Shown: positions 1 through 8,234 of the stretch, one piece after another
Position numbering within the stretch: the stretch's first letter is position 1
Layout of the letters: each line of letters begins with the position of its first letter
NCBI GenBank assembly: GCA_047619315.1
Contig: JBLHKB010000020.1
Span: 1-32,367 of the forward strand
Source: JBCCRV01 sp047619315
Lineage (GTDB): Bacteria > Myxococcota_A > Polyangia > Polyangiales > Houyiibacteriaceae
DNA: 32,367 nucleotides
Reading direction: 5' to 3'
Program-made: the position numbers and the translations under genes
Notes under the pieces: model-generated
What the model saw: the letters and a program-made list of their open reading frames with translations, nothing else
The model's database searches: none
What the model was told of the DNA's origin: nothing

Positions 1-433
1 CACGAATCACTTCTTCACTGGCCGAGCGAAGCTTGGCGGGAAGTCGAGCACGCAGTGAATCGTCGATGACGAGGAAACGCCGGACAAACTTCTCTCGTGG
101 GGGCCGGCGTTTGACAGAGAGAAAGTCGATAAGCTGAATAAAGAGACGTGTTTCACCACCACTGGCGTCGCGCACCGCGTGGGTCAGCTTGCGCAGACCA
201 TCCACGAAGCGGTCATGGCCGATACGAAGCAACGGGCCACTGGGGATGTCGCGAATGCCGGTGGCCTCGACGACGATGGCGCCGGGACGCCCTTGTGCGA
301 AGCGGCGATACCATTCGATGACCGCAGGGGTCACTTCGCCGGTGGGTTCAGCGCGCCAAGGAACCATCGCGGGGACCCAGGTTCGTGTCTCCAAAGAGAG
401 TCGACCGACGTGGAGAGGAGAAAACCATTTCAT
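1..433 (-). CDS. NADH:flavin oxidoreductase (Old Yellow Enzyme family), 5' part only
   Basis: Open frame that starts with ATG at 433 and runs off the left edge, so only about 144 N-terminal residues are present. The start is preceded by a purine-rich GGGGGG stretch. The protein opens MKWFSPLHVGRLSLETRTWV and continues with a stretch of the type GAIVVEATGIRDIPSGPLLRIG, then LFIQLIDFL. This pattern is typical of the first half of the FMN-binding TIM barrel in COG1902 oxidoreductases, which reduce activated C=C bonds such as enones or dienoyl-CoA. The C-terminal half with the active-site and Fe-S residues lies outside the window, so the subclass cannot be settled. It follows the tldD-tldE genes on the same strand but is separated from them by about 140 nt that include a hairpin. 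Confidence 0.82.
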   Translation of the reverse strand, partial: MKWFSPLHVGRLSLETRTWVPAMVPWRAEPTGEVTPAVIEWYRRFAQGRPGAIVVEATGIRDIPSGPLLRIGHDRFVDGLRKLTHAVRDASGGETRLFIQLIDFLSVKRRPPREKFVRRFLVIDDSLRARLPAKLRSASEEVIR

Positions 434-534
434 CCCCCCGGCTTCTTGGGCGCTAGGCCATCTTGCTACCGGGAGGAGTTTGTTGAGACGCTTGTCCACC
501 ACAGAGCCATAGCACGACACGCGGGGCGGCTAGT

Positions 535-554
535 CGCCGGTGAAGACACCGGCG
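535..554 (-). terminator. GC-rich hairpin after tldE, possible terminator
   Basis: Perfect 8-bp inverted repeat CGCCGGTG / CACCGGCG with an AAGA loop (TCTT on the minus strand). It begins 20 nt beyond the tldE stop codon and before the next minus-strand gene. No T-tract follows on the minus strand, so it is not a textbook intrinsic terminator. It could be a pause or mRNA-end-stabilising hairpin. Apart from this stem nothing else is recognisable in 434-573. Confidence 0.4.
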
Positions 555-573
555 CCAAGGGAGAGGCCGTCGC

Positions 574-1950
574 TCAGGTGCCGGCGATGGTCATCGCAGA
601 AACGCGGAATGTGGGACTCGCCGTGGAAGTCCGCAGGTCGAGATCCGATGCGACGGCATCGATTCGCTTGAAGATCTCATCCAGGTTGAGGCTGATGGTG
701 ACCTCGCTGACAGGGAACGTCAGCTCACCGTTTTCGATCATGAAACCAGCCGCTCCTCGAGAGAAGTCTCCAGTCACACCGTTGAATCCAAAGCCCATCA
801 TCGAGGTGACGTAGAGGCCGCGACCGGTATCCGCGATGAGCTCTTCTGGAGACATCGTTCCCGGCTGCATGATGAAGTTGGACGTCGATGCACCGACGCC
901 ACCGCTTGCACCTCGGGAAGCAGAGGCGGTGCTCTCCATATCGAGCTTTCGCGCCGCATAGCTATCCATCAGATACGTTTTGAGTTCACCGTTTTGAACG
1001 ACGACGTTCTTCCGCGAAAGAAGACCTTCGCCATCGTAGGCGCGACTGCCAGACGCGCGAGGAATGAGAGGGTCATCGATGATCGTGACGTTCGACGACG
1101 CAACCTGCGTGTTGAGGCGGTCGAGGAGATAAGATGTACGACGCCAGATCCCACCGCCCATGACGCAGCCTGCGAGAAGACCGAGAATCGAACGCGCGGC
1201 ATCGGGGTCAAAGACGACAGGGAGCTCTTCGGAAGGAATCTTCTTGGCGCCAAGCTTTCGCAGCGTTCGGCGCGCCGCTTCTTCCCCGATGCTCTTGGCA
1301 CTTTCCAGTTCGGCGAGATGTCGACGCGCGCCCCAATACGAGCCGGTTCGCTTCTTTGCGTCTTCGTCGTCGGCGACAGGTTGAACCACCAAGGAGGCGT
1401 AGGTGCCTCGCGACGAGCCGCGAAAGCCACCGCTTGTGACAAGAACACTTCGGCCGCTCGCACGGGTAAACGTGCCGCCTTCGCTATTTGTGATTCGCTT
1501 GTCGTACTTGAGCGCTGCATCTTCGCATTCGATGGCTCGGCGGAGCGCTTCAGCACCGTCGAGTTGATCCATCTCGGCGTCGAAAGTATCGAGATCCGTA
1601 TGCTCAGAGGTCTTCGAAAGAAGCGACGGATCGGGAGCACCCGCAAACGGGTCCGGCTGGCTCAGCGTTGCCAGTTCGATGGCGTCTTCGACGAGGCGGG
1701 CTCGGCCGGAATCGCTGAGGTCACTGGTATACGTGACGGCCACCTGCTGGCCGATCATTATGCGCATGCCGAGGGCTCGTGAGCCTGCTTCTTCGACAAG
1801 CTCAGCTTTGCCAAGACGCACTTTGGTCGAGAGGTGTGAACCCTCTCGGATCGACGCTTCCGCAACGGTTGCGCCCTTGCTGAGAGCCGAATCGACCGCT
1901 TCTTCACCAAGTTTGAGCAGCTCTTCGTAGCCTTGATTGGACTGAGTCAT
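574..1950 (-). CDS. pmbA: TldE/PmbA-family metallopeptidase subunit
   Basis: A 458-residue protein of the TldD/PmbA family. In E. coli, TldE (PmbA) pairs with TldD in a cytoplasmic heterodimeric peptidase that processes microcin B17 and degrades unfolded peptides such as CcdA. This subunit lacks the HExxxH metal motif found in its upstream partner, as expected for TldE. Family signatures include the YTSDLSD and SSNVTIIDDPLIPRA stretches and a C-terminal GFGFNGVTGDFSRGAAGFMI segment. I chose the ATG at 1950 rather than the longer in-frame start at 2001, because it forms a 4-nt ATGA overlap with the tldD stop and implies translational coupling. Length is normal for the family. Confidence 0.93.
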   Translation of the reverse strand: MTQSNQGYEELLKLGEEAVDSALSKGATVAEASIREGSHLSTKVRLGKAELVEEAGSRALGMRIMIGQQVAVTYTSDLSDSGRARLVEDAIELATLSQPDPFAGAPDPSLLSKTSEHTDLDTFDAEMDQLDGAEALRRAIECEDAALKYDKRITNSEGGTFTRASGRSVLVTSGGFRGSSRGTYASLVVQPVADDEDAKKRTGSYWGARRHLAELESAKSIGEEAARRTLRKLGAKKIPSEELPVVFDPDAARSILGLLAGCVMGGGIWRRTSYLLDRLNTQVASSNVTIIDDPLIPRASGSRAYDGEGLLSRKNVVVQNGELKTYLMDSYAARKLDMESTASASRGASGGVGASTSNFIMQPGTMSPEELIADTGRGLYVTSMMGFGFNGVTGDFSRGAAGFMIENGELTFPVSEVTISLNLDEIFKRIDAVASDLDLRTSTASPTFRVSAMTIAGT

Positions 1951-3386
1951 GCTAGCTCCGTTCCGCCGACGGTCATCGCCGAGATCTTCACCGTCGGACA
2001 ACCGACGCCAACCGGTACAGACTGCCCGTCTTTGCCACAGGTCCAGATGCCATCGGATATTTCGAGATCGTGCCCAAGCATGACGACCTTTCGCATGACG
2101 TCGGGTCCGTTGCCGATGAGGTTTACACCCTTCAGCGGTGCGGTCAGCTTTCCATCCTCGATGAGGTAGCCTTCCGTGAGCGAGAAGACGAAATCACCGT
2201 TGCCGATGTCGACCTGACCTCCTCCATATTTTTTGGCGTACACGCCCTTCTTGACGGAGCGAATGATGTCCTCGGGGTCGGAGTCACCTGGCAGCAAAAG
2301 TGTATTGGTCATGCGTGGCATGGGATGGCTCTTGAAGGACTCTCGGCGACCGTTGCCCGTCGCCTTGGTCTTCATTTCATCGGCACTGAATCTGTCTTGC
2401 ATGTATCCCCGGAGGACACCGCCCTCAATGAGCGTCGACTTGGTGGGTTCAAGGCCCTCGTCGTCGACGTTGATGGTTCCTCGACCATGGGACAGCGTGG
2501 CGTCGTCAACGACGGTGCAAAGTTCGCTCGCAACAACATTGCCGATTTGGCCCGTGTAGTTGGATGTCTTCTTACGGTTGAAGTCGGCCTCAAGACCGTG
2601 CCCAACGGCTTCGTGCAGCAAAATCCCGCTATCGCCAGGCGCGAGAACCACTTCCATCTCTCCTGCAGGAGCTTCTCGTGCATCGAGCATGGCCAGCGCT
2701 TGGCGCGTGGCCTCTGCAGCATGAGATTCTGGAGAATGCGTGTCGAAGTAGTCGAGGCCGCGGCGCCCTCCACCGCCTGAAGATCCGGATTGACGTTTGC
2801 CATCGTGTTCAGCGATGGCGCTCACGCCAAAACGAAGGAGCGGCTGTCGGTCGCGAACGAAACGACCAGTGCTTGTGGCGATGAGGATCTCGCGGATCTC
2901 TTCGCTAATGGAGGCGTTGACGCGAACAATGCGGCTGTCAGCGGCTCGTGCAGCTTTATCGGCGCGCTCTAGGAGGGCGCGTTTCTCCTCACCAGGGACA
3001 TCAAGGGACAGCAAAGGAACGCTATAGCGATCGGCGATCACTTGAGCGGCAAAGGGCTTAAGCTTCCCTCCACCTCCGGATTGGGCGATCTGGGCCGCGG
3101 TCTTCGCAGCCCGCGCCATCGCTTCGGGCTCAAGGTTCTCGACATAGGCATAGCCTGTGGCGTCGCCTTTCATGACCCGGACACCCACCCCCATCGATAC
3201 GTATCGGCCTGCGGCCTTGAGGATCCCCTCATCGTATCCGTAGCTTCCGCTCACGGCGTACTCGAAGAAGAGGTCCGCGTAGTCACCCCCAGCGGAGAGG
3301 GCAATAGCCAGTAGGCGCTCGGCCTGGGCCTCGTCGAAGGGCGCCGCACCATTGGCGGCGAAGGGGGCTGAATAGCGAGAATCCAT
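1947..3386 (-). CDS. tldD: TldD metallopeptidase subunit
   Basis: A 479-residue TldD homologue and the catalytic member of the TldD/TldE pair. The metal-binding motif HEAVGH is at residues 258-263 within LLHEAVGHGLEADF. The C-terminal part contains the conserved segment CGKDGQSVPVGVGCP. The complex is cytoplasmic and cleaves small or unfolded peptides through a narrow chamber. The ATG at 3386 has no strong Shine-Dalgarno sequence. The gene is the first of a two-gene operon, coupled to pmbA by ATGA, and is transcribed divergently from the TerB-like gene. The 111-nt divergent spacer contains a conspicuous inverted repeat at 3415-3451. The natural substrate here is unknown; no microcin-like or RiPP precursor gene was seen nearby. 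Confidence 0.95.
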   Translation of the reverse strand: MDSRYSAPFAANGAAPFDEAQAERLLAIALSAGGDYADLFFEYAVSGSYGYDEGILKAAGRYVSMGVGVRVMKGDATGYAYVENLEPEAMARAAKTAAQIAQSGGGGKLKPFAAQVIADRYSVPLLSLDVPGEEKRALLERADKAARAADSRIVRVNASISEEIREILIATSTGRFVRDRQPLLRFGVSAIAEHDGKRQSGSSGGGGRRGLDYFDTHSPESHAAEATRQALAMLDAREAPAGEMEVVLAPGDSGILLHEAVGHGLEADFNRKKTSNYTGQIGNVVASELCTVVDDATLSHGRGTINVDDEGLEPTKSTLIEGGVLRGYMQDRFSADEMKTKATGNGRRESFKSHPMPRMTNTLLLPGDSDPEDIIRSVKKGVYAKKYGGGQVDIGNGDFVFSLTEGYLIEDGKLTAPLKGVNLIGNGPDVMRKVVMLGHDLEISDGIWTCGKDGQSVPVGVGCPTVKISAMTVGGTELA

Positions 3387-3414
3387 ATGTCAGCGAAACA
3401 TAAGGCCTTGGACC

Positions 3415-3451
3415 GCGCTTGAATAGGGGGGAGGATCGATCCTTCAAGCGC
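3415..3451. promoter_or_regulatory. 9-bp inverted repeat enclosing a 10-bp palindrome in the divergent tldD/TerB-like spacer
   Basis: GCGCTTGAA (3415-3423) is perfectly inverted as TTCAAGCGC (3443-3451). Between the arms lies the perfect palindrome GGATCGATCC (3433-3442), which abuts the right arm directly and is 9 nt from the left arm. The element sits between two divergent start codons (3386 and 3498/3501). Position and symmetry suggest a regulator-binding site or cruciform; this function is inferred. Confidence 0.45.
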
Positions 3452-3500
3452 CCGCCCTCTGGAATTTCTGTTATGTTCCCGGGCGATCAGGAGACAAATG

Positions 3501-3884
3501 ATGCAGGATTATCAAGAAGCTATGGTGAAGTCCCTCGTGGCGGTGGCTTGGGCCGACGGCCGAGTCGACGACGAGGAAAAGGAAGTCATCGAGGCTCTCA
3601 TTTCGTCCTTCGAGCTTGATGGCGAGGACGCCGAGTCGATTCGTGAGTACGCGAAAGAGAAGCGTGACATCGACGATGTCTCGGTGAGCGACCTAAGTGC
3701 GACGGACCGGCGGATGCTCTTGCAGCACGCCGTTATCCTGAGCTACGTCGACGGCGAGCAGAGCGAAGACGAAAAGCTGGTCCTCGATCGCCTGGTGACG
3801 AAGCTCAAAGTTCCGCTCGAAGAAGCCGGACCGCTTCTCGAAGCCGCGACTGTTCGTGCCAAACGAATGCTTGAGCTGCTCTAA
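3501..3884 (+). CDS. TerB-like (tellurite-resistance TerB/DjlA N-terminal domain) protein
   Basis: A 127-residue, all-helical, acidic protein. It contains two copies of the family's metal-binding-type motif: ADGRVDDEEKEVIE near residues 17-30 and VDGEQSEDEKLVLD near 85-98. TerB-like domains are small cytoplasmic helical bundles proposed to bind divalent metal and scaffold stress-response complexes. Full-length TerB is about 150 residues, so this is a minimal single-domain form. Two adjacent ATG codons exist (3498 and 3501). The AGGAG at 3489-3493 lies 7 nt from the second, which I prefer. It leads a + strand group followed 29 nt later by the EEP lipoprotein gene. No other ter genes are present, so a role in tellurite resistance should not be assumed. 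Confidence 0.75.
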   Translation: MQDYQEAMVKSLVAVAWADGRVDDEEKEVIEALISSFELDGEDAESIREYAKEKRDIDDVSVSDLSATDRRMLLQHAVILSYVDGEQSEDEKLVLDRLVTKLKVPLEEAGPLLEAATVRAKRMLELL

Positions 3885-3913
3885 ATGAAGTGTGCCGAAT
3901 GGAACCGCGCTGA

Positions 3914-4867
3914 ATGAACACGGGACTTCGGCTAACACTTATTGGGGTACTGCTCGTCTCGTTCGTCGCATGTGGCGACGATTCCCTGCCCGCCGATGGG
4001 GGGCCGGGGCTGGACGTTCCGGGCGTTGATACTTCCCGTCCGCCTAGCGTCGTACCCTTTCGTCTCCTGTCGTGGAACGTTCAGAACTTTTTCGACGCAC
4101 GAAACGACCCGGAGAAGTTCGACGATGTGCCGGATGGCTCTTCCGTCGCAAGCAAGCTCAACAGTCTCGCGGACGTCATTCGCGCTGAAAACCCGGACTT
4201 CATCGCGCTCCAAGAGATCGAGAACCTCCCGCTTCTTCAGCGACTCGTCGGTGAAGGTCTGGCGGGGATGGGGTACGACCACGTCGGCTTGATGGAAGGG
4301 TTCGATCCTCGCGGGATTGATGTTGGATTCATTTCGCGCTTTCCCATCACAAACGTAGTGAGCCACATCGGTGAATCATTTGAAGGCCCGACTGGCGAAT
4401 CACAGCGCTTTACGCGCGACGCACTTGAGGTCTTCGTGGACGCGAACGGCATCGATGTCCTCGTCATGGTGAGCCACTTTATTTCGCAACGTTGCGACAA
4501 CGCTACCGAGTGTGCTGAAAAGGACGCTCGACGTGAAGGCGAAGCCATTCAAGCACGTGACCTCTTGGGGCGTCGTGCGAATACACGGGAGCATGTGATT
4601 TTCGTCGGCGACATCAACGACACGCCGGACTCACCCACGTACGCAGCGATGACGATGGGCGACACCATCATCGACCTTTCCCTCACGGTACCCATCGCGG
4701 AGCGCTGGAGTTTCATCTTCCAGGGCCAACGTCAGCAGATCGACTACATGTTTGGAAGCATGGGAATGTCCGATGACCTGGTTGATGTTCGCTTTCTGCG
4801 GGGCGCCGATGTCGAGCGCGCGAGCGACCACAGCCCAATAGTGGCAGATTTTCAGCTGCGCCCGTGA
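3914..4867 (+). CDS. Endonuclease/exonuclease/phosphatase (EEP) superfamily lipoprotein
   Basis: A 317-residue exported lipoprotein. The N-terminus has a short hydrophobic signal ending in a lipobox (SFVAC, Cys20), followed by an acidic GDD that may affect membrane sorting. The body shows the EEP metal-dependent phosphoesterase signatures: LLSWNVQNFFD (Asn57), IALQEIENL (Glu102), VSHFISQ, FVGDINDTPDS and the terminal SDHSPIVADF (Asp305-His306). These residues bind Mg2+ and catalyse phosphodiester or phosphomonoester cleavage in nucleases, inositol phosphatases and sphingomyelinases. Substrate cannot be inferred; an extracellular nuclease or phosphatase is most likely. It overlaps the downstream HAD gene by 4 nt (GTGA). 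Confidence 0.88.
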   Translation: MNTGLRLTLIGVLLVSFVACGDDSLPADGGPGLDVPGVDTSRPPSVVPFRLLSWNVQNFFDARNDPEKFDDVPDGSSVASKLNSLADVIRAENPDFIALQEIENLPLLQRLVGEGLAGMGYDHVGLMEGFDPRGIDVGFISRFPITNVVSHIGESFEGPTGESQRFTRDALEVFVDANGIDVLVMVSHFISQRCDNATECAEKDARREGEAIQARDLLGRRANTREHVIFVGDINDTPDSPTYAAMTMGDTIIDLSLTVPIAERWSFIFQGQRQQIDYMFGSMGMSDDLVDVRFLRGADVERASDHSPIVADFQLRP

Positions 4868-5547
4868 AACGTCGTGCTCTGCTTCTCGACGCGGGTAACA
4901 CCGTCGTCTTTCTTGATCATGCCGCTGTCGCTGAGACAGTCGGCGGTGATGAGGATGCGATCCGTGCAGCCGAACGCGTTGCAAAAGACACTTACGCTCA
5001 GCTTTTGAAAGAGGGAGCGACTCACGAAAACGGCTGGCGAGTCTTTATGAAGACTCTCCTATCGACCGCTGGCGTAGAAGGCGAGCTCGAAGCTCATGTC
5101 GACGCGCTCGAAAAAGCGCACGAAGAGTTCAACTTTTGGCGCCGCGTACCCGCCGAGCTCTCAAGCGCTCTTGATGACGCTCGAGCTGCCGGTTGGGTCC
5201 CTGCCATCGTCAGCAACTCTGAGGGGCGCTTGGTTGAGCTCTTCGACAGAGTGGGCCTCGAAGATGCGTTTGAAGTCATTGTGGACTCGGCCCACGTGGG
5301 GATTCGAAAGCCGGATCCAAGAATCTTCGAGATCGCGCTCAAGGCCCTCGGCATCAAAGCAGAGGACGCAATCTACGCGGGCGACATTCCAGACGTGGAC
5401 GTCCAGGGCGCACGGGCGGCTGGAGTTCGAGCTTTCCTCATCGATCCTCACGACGACTTTCCCGACTACGACGAGGCGCCACGCTTTTCGAGTGTGCGCG
5501 ACCTTGTAACTTCGCTCCTGAGCGAAGCTAACGAAGAAGCCGAATGA
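4864..5547 (+). CDS. HAD-superfamily hydrolase
   Basis: A 227-residue cytoplasmic HAD phosphatase with all four motifs. Motif I is LLLDAGNT (nucleophile Asp9; the usual second Asp of DxD is replaced, as in the DxGNT/DAGGT subgroup). Motif II is IVSNSEG, motif III is the Lys in IRKPDPRIF, and motif IV is AGDIPDVDVQGARAAG. A helical cap of roughly residues 20-90 fits subfamily IA/IIIA enzymes related to phosphoglycolate phosphatase and epoxide-hydrolase-like HADs. The start is a GTG overlapping the TGA of the lipoprotein gene (GTGA), suggesting coupling. Its 3' end overlaps the convergent aminotransferase gene by 20 nt. Substrate unknown. Confidence 0.88.
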   Translation: MKRRALLLDAGNTVVFLDHAAVAETVGGDEDAIRAAERVAKDTYAQLLKEGATHENGWRVFMKTLLSTAGVEGELEAHVDALEKAHEEFNFWRRVPAELSSALDDARAAGWVPAIVSNSEGRLVELFDRVGLEDAFEVIVDSAHVGIRKPDPRIFEIALKALGIKAEDAIYAGDIPDVDVQGARAAGVRAFLIDPHDDFPDYDEAPRFSSVRDLVTSLLSEANEEAE

Positions 5548-6640
5548 CGGTGTCCGCGACGCGCTCCCTGAGTGCGTCGCCAAGCTCCGGGTAGACGGGG
5601 ATCGCGAGCACTTCGCCGGCGGCCTTCTCTGCGATAGGGAATGCACCTTCGGCATATCCGAGATCGCGAAAGCACTCCTGCATGTGAAGCGCTCGCGGGT
5701 AGTAGATCGCGCTCTCAATGCCAGCTTCCTTGAGGCCCGCCGCGAGCGGATCCCGCTGGTCTGTTCGGATCACGTACTGATTGAAGACGTGACCTTCCTC
5801 GAGCACGGCTGGAGGTGAGAGTCGGTCACTTGGAAGGCCTGCGGTGTTGAAGCGCTCTGTGTAGTACGCCGCGTTTGTACGACGCGCCTCAGCCCAGCCG
5901 TCGAGGCGCGGGAACTTCACGCGAAGCAGCGACGCCTGGAGTGCATCAAGGCGGAAGTTGCCACCCACGAGAGCGTGAAAGTACTTGGGCTTGCTGCCGT
6001 GGGCTCGAAGGACACGTGCCCTCTCCGCGAGCTCGTCGTCGTTGGTCGTGATGAGACCACCATCACCGAGGGCACCGAGATTCTTGGATGGGAAGAAGGA
6101 GAAGCAGCCAAAGGTCCCAATCGAGCCTACTCCTTTGCCCTGAAAGCGTGACCCAAGAGACTGAGCGGCGTCCTCGATGATCGGAATGGAGCCACACGCT
6201 TCTTGAAGCGCGCCCATGTCACAGGACTGCCCGTAAAGATGGACCGGCACAACCGCACGCGTCTTCGGCGTGATCGCTGCCGCTACTTTTGACTCGTCGA
6301 GATTGAACGTGTCAGGCCGAATGTCGACGAAGACAGGCGTCGCGCCTAGACGTGCAATGCAGCCGCCGGTCGCGAAGAACGTGAATGGCGTTGTGATGAC
6401 TTCGTCGCCGGGCCCCACGCCAAGGGCCATAAGCGACACCAGAAGCGCATCGGTTCCTGAGGAGACGCCAATGGCGTGTTTCGCTCCAACGTATTCGGCG
6501 AGGTCGCTTTCAAGGGCGACGACTTCAGGTCCCATGATGAAGCGGCCGGTGTCGAGGGTGCGAGCAAAAGCGGCTTCGAGTTCTGTACGCATGGGCGCGT
6601 TCTGCGCAACCACGTCGAGCATGGGGATATTCTGAGTCAC
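5528..6640 (-). CDS. wlbC: DegT/DnrJ/EryC1-family PLP aminotransferase (WlbC/WbpE-like)
   Basis: A 370-residue sugar aminotransferase of fold type I. The PLP-binding lysine is Lys186 in FFPSKNLGALGDGG, and the cofactor-contacting EDAAQ is at 156-160. The sequence GVSSGTDALLVSL near residue 58 is the phosphate-binding region. In the Bordetella Wlb and Pseudomonas Wbp pathways this enzyme converts UDP-2-acetamido-3-keto-glucuronate to the 3-amino sugar using glutamate. Assignment to that step rests on its neighbours: it overlaps the wlbB-like acetyltransferase gene by 4 nt (GTGA) and follows the wlbA-like dehydrogenase. The family alone would also fit other 3- or 4-keto sugar aminotransferases. 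It is the last gene of the operon and converges on the HAD gene. Confidence 0.88.
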   Translation of the reverse strand: MTQNIPMLDVVAQNAPMRTELEAAFARTLDTGRFIMGPEVVALESDLAEYVGAKHAIGVSSGTDALLVSLMALGVGPGDEVITTPFTFFATGGCIARLGATPVFVDIRPDTFNLDESKVAAAITPKTRAVVPVHLYGQSCDMGALQEACGSIPIIEDAAQSLGSRFQGKGVGSIGTFGCFSFFPSKNLGALGDGGLITTNDDELAERARVLRAHGSKPKYFHALVGGNFRLDALQASLLRVKFPRLDGWAEARRTNAAYYTERFNTAGLPSDRLSPPAVLEEGHVFNQYVIRTDQRDPLAAGLKEAGIESAIYYPRALHMQECFRDLGYAEGAFPIAEKAAGEVLAIPVYPELGDALRERVADTVIRLLR

Positions 6641-7218
6641 GATTGGCCTTCTTTCAGCAGCTGGCAGCTTTCGCCGAGCTCATAAATATCTCCGCACCGC
6701 TCACAGCGGCCGGAGTCGGGGAGAATCTCGCCGCATCGACAGACCCAGCCACGGTGGCGGGCCGGCGTGCCATACACGAGCGAGTGCGACTGCACATCGT
6801 GGGTGACAACGGCGCCGGCACCAACGAAACAGTAATCGCCGAGTTGGTTGCCGCAAACAATAGTGGCATTGGCCCCAATAGAGGCGCCCTTCCCTACGCG
6901 CGTCGGCGAGAACTCCGTCTTGCGTTCGACGTGGGCTCGGGGGTGATCAACGTTGGTGAAGACGCAGCTTGGACCAAGGAAAGCGTCGTCCTCGACGACC
7001 ACACCTTTGTAGACAGAGACGTTGTTCTGGATTTTGACGCCTGCGCCGAGCCTGACACCGGGCGCGAGAAAAACGTTCTGCCCGAGGACACAACGAGGAC
7101 CCACGATCGCGTCGGCGCACACGTGGGCGAAGTGCCACACCTTAGTCCGCTCGCCGATAACAGCGCCTTCGTCGACGACGGCGCTTTTGTGAACGAACGC
7201 ATCGGGGTGCACAGCCAT
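6637..7218 (-). CDS. wlbB: Left-handed beta-helix sugar N-acetyltransferase (WlbB/WbpD-like)
   Basis: A 193-residue hexapeptide-repeat acetyltransferase. Repeats such as DEGAVIGERTKVWHFAHV, AIVGPRCVLGQNVFLAPGV and ASIGANATIVCGNQLGDYCFVGAGAVV extend from about residue 10 to 145 and form a trimeric left-handed beta helix. WbpD/WlbB enzymes acetylate the 3-amino group of UDP-GlcNAc3NA with acetyl-CoA. The segment CVFTNVDHPRA resembles the active-site region of this subgroup. The C-terminus carries a small four-Cys zinc-ribbon-like tail (CRCG...CERCG, about residues 160-178), which some sugar acetyltransferases of this type also have. The gene starts 2 nt after wlbA and overlaps wlbC by 4 nt, so the three are probably translated together. 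Confidence 0.92.
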   Translation of the reverse strand: MAVHPDAFVHKSAVVDEGAVIGERTKVWHFAHVCADAIVGPRCVLGQNVFLAPGVRLGAGVKIQNNVSVYKGVVVEDDAFLGPSCVFTNVDHPRAHVERKTEFSPTRVGKGASIGANATIVCGNQLGDYCFVGAGAVVTHDVQSHSLVYGTPARHRGWVCRCGEILPDSGRCERCGDIYELGESCQLLKEGQS

Positions 7219-7220
7219 GC

Positions 7221-8234
7221 TTATTCTCCGGTTTGTATAGCGACTTCCACGCCGCCTTGTTCGAGACTCCGCGCCCCTGCTTCAAGAGCCCGGACGACCG
7301 CCAGGCCGCTTCGACCATCGGCGATGGGAGGCTTCCGCGACTGTACCGATTCGATGAAGGCGCCGCATTCGCGCTTGAGAGGTTCGGCCATACGAATCGC
7401 AGGAATGCGGATGTCACCGGTGCGAATACGAACGCCTTCGGCGTACGACACCGCCGCCGGTGGCCGTTCGATACCTTTGTCGAAGAGCACGAGCTTCTGG
7501 TCGGGGGAGGTATCGTCGAAGACGGCCATCTTCTTGGAACCAACGACCGTCAGCGAACGAACTTTGTGGGGATCGAGCCAGCTCACGTGGATGTGCGCCA
7601 GCTGCTTTTGACCGAAGCGTACCGTTCCAAAGACAACGTCTTCGATTCCGTCCTGGAGGAATGTGCCGCCGTTGGCTGCGACAGCGACGGGGTCACTACC
7701 TAGTAGATAGCGCGCGATGCTGAGATCGTGTGGAGCCAAAGACCACCATGCGTTCTCCCGCTGTCGAACCACGCCGAGGTTGAGGCGGCGGCAGACCACG
7801 TAGAGCACCTCGCCAAGTTCTCCGGAATCAATGATCGCCCGAAGCGCTTCGATGGCGGGATGATAGAGAAGCAGATGACCGACCATGAGCATCCGACCTC
7901 GAGCGTCTGCTTCTCGGCAGAGCTTGAGGGCATCAACGCTGGACAGAGCGAGGGGCTTCTCGACAAGCACATCTTTGTCAGCTCGAAGTGCTTGTAAGGC
8001 GACCTCAACGTGGGATGGCGCGTCCGTCGCGACTACTACCGCGTCTGCGAGGGCCAGAGCCTCTTCCGTGTCCGTGACGAACTTTGTGTCGTGTAGACCG
8101 GGTCGAAGTGCTTCCAGAACGGCGGGACGCCGATCGCAAACCGCAGTGAGCGTAGCGTCCTTCAAATTCGCAAAAGTTCGGACGTGGTTTCGGCCCCAAG
8201 CGCCTGCCCCAATGATGGCAACGCGTACGCTCAC
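7221..8234 (-). CDS. wlbA: Gfo/Idh/MocA-family NAD-dependent sugar dehydrogenase (WlbA/WbpB-like)
   Basis: A 337-residue oxidoreductase. The N-terminal Rossmann motif is GAGAWG at residues 9-14. The family's conserved EKP (92-94) lies in VLVEKPLALS, and the second-domain HD (169-170) in APHDLSIARYLLG. WlbA/WbpB oxidises the 3-hydroxyl of UDP-GlcNAc uronate to the 3-keto sugar, the substrate of the adjacent aminotransferase. The order dehydrogenase-acetyltransferase-aminotransferase matches Bordetella wlbA-wlbB-wlbC. The UDP-GlcNAc 6-dehydrogenase (WbpA type) and 2-epimerase (WbpI type) are not in the window. The GTG start overlaps the thiolase stop (GTGA). Confidence 0.88.
   Translation of the reverse strand: MSVRVAIIGAGAWGRNHVRTFANLKDATLTAVCDRRPAVLEALRPGLHDTKFVTDTEEALALADAVVVATDAPSHVEVALQALRADKDVLVEKPLALSSVDALKLCREADARGRMLMVGHLLLYHPAIEALRAIIDSGELGEVLYVVCRRLNLGVVRQRENAWWSLAPHDLSIARYLLGSDPVAVAANGGTFLQDGIEDVVFGTVRFGQKQLAHIHVSWLDPHKVRSLTVVGSKKMAVFDDTSPDQKLVLFDKGIERPPAAVSYAEGVRIRTGDIRIPAIRMAEPLKRECGAFIESVQSRKPPIADGRSGLAVVRALEAGARSLEQGGVEVAIQTGE

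Noticed and set aside
574..3386. TldD/TldE as part of a RiPP biosynthetic cluster
   Set aside because: No precursor peptide, cyclodehydratase, radical-SAM or export gene in the neighbourhood; likely housekeeping peptidase.
6643..7611. 322-residue plus-strand frame across the wlbB and wlbA genes
   Set aside because: No domain or signal visible; both opposite-strand genes are intact and conserved, so this is a GC-rich shadow.
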